The notes under the pieces: generated by a model | Told to the model about the DNA's origin: nothing | Databases searched by the model: none | Seen by the model: only the letters and a program-made list of their open reading frames with translations | Source of the DNA: Streptomyces apocyni | GTDB taxonomy: Bacteria; Actinomycetota; Actinomycetes; Streptomycetales; Streptomycetaceae | Assembly (NCBI RefSeq): GCF_009739465.1 | Contig: NZ_WHOM01000075.1 | Coordinates: 23,932-62,257 of the forward strand | Direction: 5' to 3' | Length of the DNA stretch: 38,326 nucleotides | Shown: positions 32,319 through 38,326 of the stretch, in pieces | Layout of the letters: every line of letters starts with the position of its first letter | Position numbering within the stretch: position 1 is the first letter of the stretch | Made by a program: the position numbers and the translations under genes

Positions 32319-33080
32319 GTGACCGCGACTATTTCAACGAAGCAGGCTGCAGCCCGAGCAGTTGGTGTGACAAAGCTGTACGGTGCGGGAGAGGCGCAGG
32401 TAGCAGCGCTGCGTGGCGTGAGTGTGGAGCTCGCGCAGGGTGAATTCACGGCAATCATGGGCCCTTCCGGATCAGGCAAATCAACGCTCATGCACTGCCT
32501 GGCCGGGCTGGACGCCGTAACAGCCGGGGATGTGTTCGTCGGCGACCTGCAGGTGAACGGGATGTCCGACAAGGAACTCACCAGGATGCGCCGGAGCCAG
32601 ATCGGGTTCATCTTCCAGCAGTTCAATCTGTTGCCGACGCTTACCGCGGAGGAGAACATTCTGCTGCCGCTCTCGATCGCCGGGCGCAAGCCATCGAAGG
32701 ACTGGTTCGACCGGGTCATCGACACAGTAGGCCTGGCCGGGCGACTCGCCCACCGGCCGACCGAATTGTCCGGTGGGCAGCAGCAGCGGGTGGCCTGCGC
32801 CCGTGCCCTGGTCTCCCAGCCCGAGGTCATCTTCGCCGACGAGCCGACCGGCAACCTGGACTCCACGTCGGGTACCGAGGTGCTCAAGTTCCTTCAGTAC
32901 TCGGTCCGTACGCTGGGGCAGACGATCGTCATGGTCACGCATGACCCGAACGCCGCGTCGTACTCGGACCGGGTCGTCTTCCTGGCCGACGGCCAGATCG
33001 TGGACGAGCTCAGGGAGCCGACGGCGGACACCGTGCTCGACATGATGCGGAAGATCGACGTCCAGGCGCGGGTGGCGTGA
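32319..33080 (+). CDS. ABC transporter ATP-binding protein (MacB/LolD type)
   Basis: This 253-residue ATPase has Walker A (GPSGSGKSTL), Q-loop QQFNLLPTLT, signature LSGGQQQRVA and Walker B (IFADEPTGNLDS). It drives the FtsX-type permease encoded next, whose start overlaps its stop. I chose the GTG at 32319, 10 nt after GGGGAG. An ATG at 32196 with a good AGGAG site would add 41 residues of unrelated sequence and remains possible. MacB-type pairs move lipids, lipoproteins or antibiotics, often as mechanical transducers. The substrate cannot be read from the sequence. Confidence 0.93.
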   Translation: MTATISTKQAAARAVGVTKLYGAGEAQVAALRGVSVELAQGEFTAIMGPSGSGKSTLMHCLAGLDAVTAGDVFVGDLQVNGMSDKELTRMRRSQIGFIFQQFNLLPTLTAEENILLPLSIAGRKPSKDWFDRVIDTVGLAGRLAHRPTELSGGQQQRVACARALVSQPEVIFADEPTGNLDSTSGTEVLKFLQYSVRTLGQTIVMVTHDPNAASYSDRVVFLADGQIVDELREPTADTVLDMMRKIDVQARVA

Positions 33081-35620
33081 TGCTGACAGCCACGCTCAAG
33101 AGCCTCTTGTCCCGCAAGCTGCGGCTTGTCCTGTCGGGACTCGCTGTGGTGCTCGCGGTGATGTTCGTGTCCGGTTCGATGGTCATCCGGGACACGTTGG
33201 GTCGGTCCATCGACAACCAGTTCACCGGTGCCTATGTCGACACCGACCTGCATGTTTCGCTCAAGCCTAAGGTGAAGGCCGGGACAGGTGAGAAGGCCGT
33301 GGTGCCGCCGGCCGACCCGGCGATGGTCGAGCGGGTGGCCAAGGTTCCCGGTGTCGGCGCGGCGGTCGGCGTCGTCAAGGCCGAAGGCGCACGCGTGCTG
33401 GGCAAGGATGGCAGGCTGGTGCCGGGCACCGGTGGGCCCCGATACGGCGAGAGTTGGCGGGGCGAAGGCGAACTGCTCAGCCTGCGCTCGGGGAGCGAGC
33501 CGCGGACGGACACTGAGGTGGCCATCAACGCGGGGCTGGCCAAGAAGGGCGGCTTCAAGGTCGGCGACCGGATCGGCGTGCTGACCAGCGAGCCCAAGCA
33601 GACTTTCACCGTGGCCGGCGTCTTCGGCTACACCGAGGGACGCGACTCCATCGGTGGCGAGCAGACGGTGGCCTTCACCGTGCCGGTCGCCCAGCAGCTC
33701 ATGATGGGCGAGGCGGGCGGATTCTCCGGAGTCAAGATCGACGCGGCCTCGGGTGCCTCCGTCGCCTCCGTGCGGAGCGCGCTGACCAAGGAACTCGGCG
33801 CCGGATTCGAGGTCCTGACCGGCAAGGAGCTGGCCAAGAAGGACTCCGACGCGTCGCGTGGTGTGCTGGATCTGATGGGCCAGGTCCTGCTGGGCTTCGC
33901 CGCGGTGGCGGTGCTCGTCGGCATCTTCCTGATCGTCAACACCTTCTCGATCATCATCGCGCAGCGGATCAAGGAACTCGCCCTGCTGAGGGCGCTGGGA
34001 GCCAGCCGCCGCCAGATGATCAACTCCGTGCTGCTCGAGTCCTTCGTCGTCGGGCTCGTCTCCTCCGCCCTGGGCCTGGCGGCCGGTGTCGGGATCGGCG
34101 CACTCGGCGCCAGCCTGCTCTCCGGTTCGATCGACGGTCTGGCGGTGGGCTCACTCCAGGTACCGGCGAGCGCGGTGGTCACCGCCTTCGCCGTCGGCAT
34201 TCTCGTGACGATGATGGCCGCGCTCTTCCCCGCGATGCGGGCGGCGAAGGTGGCGCCGATCGCGGTGATCCGCGCCTCGGCCACCACGGACGGCAAGGGC
34301 CGGAAACAGACCTGGACGGGCGGCGTCCTCTTCGGCCTCGGGGCCGTTCTGCTGGCGCTCAGCCTCTTCGGAGACAGCGGAATCGGCATGATGCTGGTGG
34401 GTGTGCTGTTGGTGTTCGTCGGCGTGGCGCTGCTGGCCCCACTGATCAGCAAGCCTTCGGTCTGGGCCCTGGGAGTGCCGTTCTCCCGTTCACTGCCCGG
34501 ACAGCTCGGACGCCGCAACTCCGCCCGCAATCCCCGGCGTACCGCCGTCACCGCCTCGGCGATGATGATTGGCGTCGCCTTGGTGACCGCCATCAGCACC
34601 GTGGCCGTCTCGGCCGAGAAGAGCGTCGGCGACGTGGTCTCGCATGACCTCAAGGCGGACCTCATGGCTGTCGGCGAGAGCGGCTCGGCACTCTCAGCGG
34701 CCATCGACCCGGCGGCGTTGGCCGAGGCAGGTCGGTCGGCCGGGGTGAAGAACGTCGCGGCGATGTCGTTCGACATGGCAACTGTCGGCAAAGACAAGCA
34801 GCCTGTCGTCGCCTGGCAGGACTGGTCCGTGGCGCGCGACATGCTCGGAGTGCGGGAGAAGCAGGGGTCCATCGGCTCGCTGGCCGCTGGGACGGTGGTC
34901 ATGAACGAGGCCACGGCGAAGAGCCGCGGCGTCGGAGTCGGCGACAAGATCACTGTCCAGCTTCAGCGCGGGGAGCCCCGTACCTACAAGGTCGCGGGCA
35001 TCTTCGAGAACACGGCGTTGGCGGAAGGCCTGGTCGTCCCGTGGGCTGACGCGGAGGCCGGGTTCCGTGCCAAGCAGCCCTCCCAGGCATTCTTCGAGTT
35101 GAGCGCTGGAGCCAGTGTGTCGGAGGTTCGGCCGCAGCTGGAGAAGCACCTCAAGTACAGCCCCGAGGTATCGCTCAAGACCAAGTCCGAGGTCCTGGAC
35201 CTGTACAGCGGTGGCTTTGCCATGATCCTCACCGTGGTACAAGCCCTGTTGGGTGTCGCGATGCTGATCGCGGTGCTCGGCATCGTGAACACGCTCGCCC
35301 TGTCCGTTCTGGAGCGCACCAGCGAGCTGGGCGCGCTCCGGGCCATCGGTCTCAGCCGCGGCCAGACGATTCGCATGATCATGTCCGAGTCGGTGGTGAT
35401 CTCGCTCTTCGGCGCTCTGCTCGGCATCGTGGTCGGCGGAGTGCTCGGACTCGCGGTGGCCCGAGCGATGCGCGAGCAGGGCGTCACGGAACTGTCCCTG
35501 CCCTGGAGCCAGATGTTCACCTATCTGGTCGGCGCGGCCGTGGTCGGGGTCCTCGCGTCGCTCGCTCCCGCGCGCAGGGGCGCCCGGCTCAATGTGCTGA
35601 GGGCCATCAGCCATGGGTAG
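33080..35620 (+). CDS. FtsX-type ABC transporter permease (two FtsX domains)
   Basis: This 846-residue protein has one N-terminal membrane segment (about 15-35), a long extracytoplasmic region, three segments (about 270-390) forming a first FtsX domain, a membrane pair in the middle (about 415-455), a second segment and extracytoplasmic region, and a final FtsX domain (about 715-840). Blocks such as KELALLRALGASRRQM and SELGALRAIGLSRGQT are the coupling regions of each FtsX domain. The duplicated layout is usual for actinobacterial MacB-like permeases. ATG 33080 overlaps the ATPase stop (TGATG). A strong terminator follows. Confidence 0.93.
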   Translation: MLTATLKSLLSRKLRLVLSGLAVVLAVMFVSGSMVIRDTLGRSIDNQFTGAYVDTDLHVSLKPKVKAGTGEKAVVPPADPAMVERVAKVPGVGAAVGVVKAEGARVLGKDGRLVPGTGGPRYGESWRGEGELLSLRSGSEPRTDTEVAINAGLAKKGGFKVGDRIGVLTSEPKQTFTVAGVFGYTEGRDSIGGEQTVAFTVPVAQQLMMGEAGGFSGVKIDAASGASVASVRSALTKELGAGFEVLTGKELAKKDSDASRGVLDLMGQVLLGFAAVAVLVGIFLIVNTFSIIIAQRIKELALLRALGASRRQMINSVLLESFVVGLVSSALGLAAGVGIGALGASLLSGSIDGLAVGSLQVPASAVVTAFAVGILVTMMAALFPAMRAAKVAPIAVIRASATTDGKGRKQTWTGGVLFGLGAVLLALSLFGDSGIGMMLVGVLLVFVGVALLAPLISKPSVWALGVPFSRSLPGQLGRRNSARNPRRTAVTASAMMIGVALVTAISTVAVSAEKSVGDVVSHDLKADLMAVGESGSALSAAIDPAALAEAGRSAGVKNVAAMSFDMATVGKDKQPVVAWQDWSVARDMLGVREKQGSIGSLAAGTVVMNEATAKSRGVGVGDKITVQLQRGEPRTYKVAGIFENTALAEGLVVPWADAEAGFRAKQPSQAFFELSAGASVSEVRPQLEKHLKYSPEVSLKTKSEVLDLYSGGFAMILTVVQALLGVAMLIAVLGIVNTLALSVLERTSELGALRAIGLSRGQTIRMIMSESVVISLFGALLGIVVGGVLGLAVARAMREQGVTELSLPWSQMFTYLVGAAVVGVLASLAPARRGARLNVLRAISHG

Positions 35621-35681
35621 TCTCCGGCACCGTGGGGCACCGTGGCCGGTCGGTCTGAGTCTCTCCGCTAGCGCCTAGACC

Positions 35682-35719
35682 GAGAGGGCGCCCCAGGTAG
35701 CTACCTGGGGCGCCCTCTC
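35682..35719. terminator. 38-bp perfect palindrome terminator
   Basis: Two 19-nt arms (35682-35700 and 35701-35719, core GGCGCCCCAGG and complement) are exact reverse complements with no spacer, followed by TCTTCT. It ends the ABC operon and is 62 bp after its stop. Confidence 0.85.
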
Positions 35720-35855
35720 TCTTCTGTGCGCGAGGTGACACAGCCCTGTTGCAGCTTCCTGCACCATTCGTTGATCGGTCACTTCAGATGAGTTGATATG
35801 GGGGTGTACTCCAAGCGGGCCTCTATGGGGGCTCAACCCAGATACCGGGGGACCA

Positions 35856-36110
35856 ATGCACGAGCGTGAGTTTCGCGCCTTTGTAGCTGTCGCCGAAATT
35901 GGACGTATGGACCAGGCGGCGAGAGTGCTTGGATACTCGCAGCCTGCCATTAGCTACCAGATTAAGTGCCTGGAACAGATGCTGGGTGCCCAGCTCTTCG
36001 CTCGAGACTCAAGGGGGGCGCGGCTTACCCGGGAGGGGCGCATGATTCTGCCTTCTGCCCGGGCCGTTCTTGCTCTCTTCGACAGCATGAAGGGTGTTTG
36101 TGCGGCGTAG
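35856..36110 (+). CDS. LysR-type HTH-only protein (84 residues)
   Basis: This small protein is the DNA-binding domain of a LysR-type regulator: REFRAFVAVAEIGRMDQAARVLGYSQPAISYQI, then LEQMLGAQLF and LTREGRMILPSARAVLALF, in normal spacing. It stops at the end of the linker helix. The effector-binding domain (about 200 residues) is absent. The start has GGGGG before ATG. No effector-domain remnant follows: 36111-36413 shows no homologous frame. It is either a natural HTH-only regulator or a truncation product; such domains could compete for LysR sites. Confidence 0.8.
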   Translation: MHEREFRAFVAVAEIGRMDQAARVLGYSQPAISYQIKCLEQMLGAQLFARDSRGARLTREGRMILPSARAVLALFDSMKGVCAA

Positions 36111-36413
36111 CTCGGGACAGTACCTGACCTCGTGGCTACCGCCTCCTGATCCTAGCGGCGGCCCGCACGTCAGGACTCACGCTGTGCTCTGAAGATGGCG
36201 AAGGGAGCCGATGGCCGCGCGGCTGGGCGGGGACGGCAACCGCCAGGCCCTGGCCCGCTTCATTCCACGGGAATGAGTCATACCTCGCACCGAGAGCCCG
36301 GAAGGCATTTCGCATGGCAGTAACCGGCCAGCGTTGTTGTTCGGGACTGGAGTGCACAGTCATGGTGGAAGAGTTCAGATATTTCATACAGATATTGTCT
36401 GGGGGGTTTCTTC
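36111..36413. promoter_or_regulatory. Gene-free stretch upstream of the polyprenyl synthase
   Basis: I see no gene here. An open frame on the minus strand (36136-36387) has no family features. Two CAGATATT copies (36376-36383 and 36389-36396), 13 bp apart, lie close to the small upstream ORF and may be part of a promoter or operator. Confidence 0.4.
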
Positions 36414-36473
36414 ATGACTGAGCAGACTGTGCGGGACCCGTTGGCACCCTCGTCGTCCGGAGCGATCTGGTGA
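36414..36473 (+). CDS. 19-codon upstream ORF overlapping the polyprenyl synthase start
   Basis: ATG 36414 is preceded by a G-rich GGGGGG site and opens a 19-residue frame, MTEQTVRDPLAPSSSGAIW. Its TGA stop (36471-36473) overlaps the GTG start of the next gene (GTGA). It has no family match. The overlap suggests translational coupling; a frameshifted N-terminus of the synthase is an alternative explanation. Confidence 0.5.
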   Translation: MTEQTVRDPLAPSSSGAIW

Positions 36474-37567
36474 TAGGTAAGGGACGCCGCGGATCGGCCG
36501 CCACCCGGCCCCGTACCCGTGCCACCGGACCCGTCCGGGACGCGGTGTGGTCGGTGTTCCAGCGGGGTCCCCGTTATCGCCTCAGGCTGGGGGACCGGGA
36601 GGCTGAGGCGCGGTTGCGGGGGCCGTTGGAGGCCGTGGAGAAGGAGATCCAGGGGCACGCGGGTGACTCCGCCGATCCGCGGGTCGGGGCTCTGACCGGC
36701 CATGTGACCGCCGCTGGTGGCAAGCGGCTGCGGCCCGTACTGGTGCTGCTGGCCGCGGAGTTCGGTGAGCCGTGGCGGGACGGGGTGCGTCAGGCCGCGG
36801 TCATCGCGGAGCTGGTCCATGTCGCCTCGCTGTACCACGACGACGTGATGGACGAGGCCGCCACCCGGCACGCCGTTCCCAGCGCCAACACCCTCTGGGG
36901 CAACCGGCAGGCCGTACGCGGCGGGGACTGGCTGCTCGCGCGGGCCGGGCGGCTCGCCGCCGAGCTCGGTCCCGAAGCCGTACGTCTCAACGCCGACACC
37001 GCGGCCCGCCTGGTGGACGGCCAGGCGCGCGAACTCATCGGCCCCGCACCGGGCCAGGACCCCGTCGAGCACTACTTCCAGGTGGTCGGGGGCAAGACGG
37101 CCGCGCTGCTGTCCATGGCCCTGCGGATCGGCGCGTGCGAGGCCGACGCGCCGAAGCCGTACGCGGACGCCCTCGCCGCGTACGGAATGTATCTCGGTAC
37201 CGCCTTCCAGATCGCCGACGACCTGCTGGACCTCGCCTCGCCCGCCGACCTCACCGGCAAGGAACAGGGCAAGGACCTGCTGGCCGGAGTGGCCAGCCTG
37301 CCGGTGCTGCTGGCCCGCGCGGACATGAGCGCCCGAGGTGCCGAACTGCGCCGCCTGCTGGCGGACGGCGGTCGGCTGCTCAGCGATCGCGAGGCCCACC
37401 AGCGGGCCCTGGAGCTCTTCCAGCACGCTCCGGCCGTCGCCGAGGCGGAGGCCATGATGCGGGACCGGCTCGACTGCGCCCGTGCCGCGCTCGCGACGCT
37501 GCCGCCGATACCGGCGCGCAGCGTTCTGGAGACCCTCTGCGACTTCGTGGCCGACCGCACCAGTTGA
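36470..37567 (+). CDS. Trans-polyprenyl diphosphate synthase (long-chain type)
   Basis: This 365-residue enzyme has both Asp-rich motifs of trans-isoprenyl diphosphate synthases: HDDVMD (Asp124, Asp125, Asp128) and ADDLLD (Asp250, Asp251, Asp254), plus GGKRLRP near 83-89 and GGKT near 207-210. Small residues before the first motif (Ala119, Ser120) suggest a long product (C30 or more) rather than C15-C20. It extends allylic diphosphates with isopentenyl diphosphate, usually for the menaquinone tail. The GTG at 36470 overlaps the short upstream ORF. It could be a housekeeping enzyme; I see no prenyltransferase in the window that would tie it to the product. Confidence 0.9.
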   Translation: MIGKGRRGSAATRPRTRATGPVRDAVWSVFQRGPRYRLRLGDREAEARLRGPLEAVEKEIQGHAGDSADPRVGALTGHVTAAGGKRLRPVLVLLAAEFGEPWRDGVRQAAVIAELVHVASLYHDDVMDEAATRHAVPSANTLWGNRQAVRGGDWLLARAGRLAAELGPEAVRLNADTAARLVDGQARELIGPAPGQDPVEHYFQVVGGKTAALLSMALRIGACEADAPKPYADALAAYGMYLGTAFQIADDLLDLASPADLTGKEQGKDLLAGVASLPVLLARADMSARGAELRRLLADGGRLLSDREAHQRALELFQHAPAVAEAEAMMRDRLDCARAALATLPPIPARSVLETLCDFVADRTS

Positions 37568-37599
37568 CCGCGCCAGTTGACCGCACCAGTTGACCGCAC
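37561..37599. repeat. 13-bp tandem repeat (CAGTTGACCGCRC x3)
   Basis: Three direct 13-bp units, followed by a partial CAGT, begin inside the last codons of the polyprenyl synthase (the first unit contains its TGA stop) and run into the gap before the carboxylase gene. Confidence 0.88.
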
Positions 37600-37637
37600 C
37601 AGTCAGCCACCATGCTCGCCGCTGAAAGGAGTTGGCC

Positions 37638-38326
37638 TTGTCGCCGCAGACCGCCCCCGCCCCACCGGCTTCACCAGACCGGATCGAAGAGCTGGCCCAC
37701 ATCCGCCACGAGGCGCTCCACGGCCCCAGCGAGAAGGCGACCGCGGCGCAGCACGCGAAGGGCAAGCTGACGGCGCGTGAGCGGATTGAGCTGCTGCTGG
37801 ACGCGGGGTCGTTCCGGGAGGTCGAGCAGTTGCGGCGGCACCGGGCGACGGGCTTCGGCTTGGAGGCGAAGAAGCCGTACACCGACGGTGTGATCACCGG
37901 CTGGGGCACGGTGGTGGGCCGTACGGTCTTCGTCTACGCGCACGACTTCCGGATCTTCGGCGGCGCGCTGGGCGAGGCCCACGCGACGAAGATTCACAAG
38001 ATCATGGATATGGCGATCGCGGCGGGTGCGCCGCTGGTCTCGCTGAACGACGGCGCGGGCGCCCGCATCCAGGAGGGCGTCTCGGCCCTCGCGGGGTATG
38101 GCGGCATCTTCCAGCGCAACACCCGCGCCTCCGGCGTTATCCCGCAGATCAGCGTGATGCTCGGCCCGTGCGCGGGTGGCGCGGCCTACAGCCCGGCGCT
38201 CACCGACTTCGTGTTCATGGTCCGTGAGACCTCGCAGATGTTCATCACCGGTCCGGACGTCGTCAAGGCGGTCACCGGCGAGGAGATCACCCAGAACGGT
38301 CTCGGCGGCGCCGACGTCCACGCCGG
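37638..38326 (+). CDS. Acyl-CoA carboxylase beta (carboxyltransferase) subunit, N-terminal part
   Basis: The frame starting at TTG 37638 (AAAGGAG 6 nt upstream) runs open to the window end: 229 complete codons, so the gene continues beyond it. The protein has the carboxyltransferase-beta features: KGKLTARERIELLLDAGSF, a VYAHDFRIFGGALGEAHA block, SLNDGAGARIQEG and MLGPCAGGAAYSPAL with the oxyanion glycines. It is the PccB/AccB type that transfers carboxyl from biotin to acetyl- or propionyl-CoA. As a source of malonyl- or methylmalonyl-CoA it would suit the polyketide system, but such genes are also housekeeping in Streptomyces. Confidence 0.93.
   Translation, partial: MSPQTAPAPPASPDRIEELAHIRHEALHGPSEKATAAQHAKGKLTARERIELLLDAGSFREVEQLRRHRATGFGLEAKKPYTDGVITGWGTVVGRTVFVYAHDFRIFGGALGEAHATKIHKIMDMAIAAGAPLVSLNDGAGARIQEGVSALAGYGGIFQRNTRASGVIPQISVMLGPCAGGAAYSPALTDFVFMVRETSQMFITGPDVVKAVTGEEITQNGLGGADVHA

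Noticed and set aside
36136..36387. Minus-strand open frame of 83 codons before the polyprenyl synthase
   Set aside because: No family similarity and no ribosome site; probably chance.

Overview
The window is high-GC actinomycete DNA, almost certainly Streptomyces. Support: strong G/C bias at codon third positions, many GTG and TTG starts, GGAGG-type ribosome sites, 4-nt stop/start overlaps, and a rare TTA codon in a regulator. Function calls come from motif reading by eye, without database searches.

Layout. (1) 155-3593 looks like chromosomal flank: a hypothetical membrane protein and an AarF/UbiB-type kinase, closed by a terminator hairpin shared with the convergent cluster. (2) 3721-19033, all on the minus strand, is a dissociated (type II) highly reducing polyketide or polyene-acyl system. 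In transcription order it encodes: malonyl-ACP acyltransferase, type II thioesterase, ACP, two active ketosynthases, a ketosynthase-like protein without the Cys, an alpha/beta hydrolase, a double-hotdog protein, three small DsrH/DsrE/DsrF-like proteins, a second Cys-less ketosynthase-like protein, a second ACP, two FabZ-like dehydratases, a FabG-type ketoreductase, a cysteine-free DsbA/HCCA-isomerase-fold protein, an MbtH-like protein, the frameshifted relic of an NRPS adenylation domain, and a DrrAB-type ABC exporter. (3) 19379-22437 holds a NIPSNAP protein, an Rrf2 regulator (the two sharing a palindromic operator motif), a YihY/BrkB-type membrane protein and a secreted Cys-containing protein. 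(4) 22518-27643, minus strand, is an aryl-acid module: Sfp-type phosphopantetheinyl transferase, a 962-residue A-T-TE synthetase of the arylpyruvate-dimerising type, an extended SDR and a SnoaL-like protein. (5) 28000-36110, plus strand, holds two paralogous LuxR-type regulators (one with a TTA codon), a second acyltransferase, a thioesterase with a large in-frame internal deletion, an NdgR-like IclR regulator, a MacB/FtsX-type ABC pair, a terminator palindrome and an 84-residue LysR HTH-only protein. (6) 36414-38326 holds a short upstream ORF, a long-chain polyprenyl diphosphate synthase and the start of an acyl-CoA carboxylase beta subunit that runs off the window.

How the parts may work together (inference). 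The acyltransferase loads malonyl units onto the ACPs. Two ketosynthase/Cys-less-partner pairs extend the chain, and the ketoreductase and paired dehydratases make each unit a double bond. The DsbA-fold protein may set double-bond geometry, and a hydrolase or hotdog protein releases or trims the chain. The MbtH gene and adenylation-domain relic suggest that this acyl system once fed a nonribosomal peptide synthetase that has since been lost. The A-T-TE/SDR/SnoaL set resembles p-terphenyl-type pathways. Whether it makes its own product or combines with the polyene is not visible. The most unusual features are the DsrEFH-like triad inside the PKS operon and the duplicated acyltransferase-thioesterase pair whose second thioesterase has lost its catalytic core.
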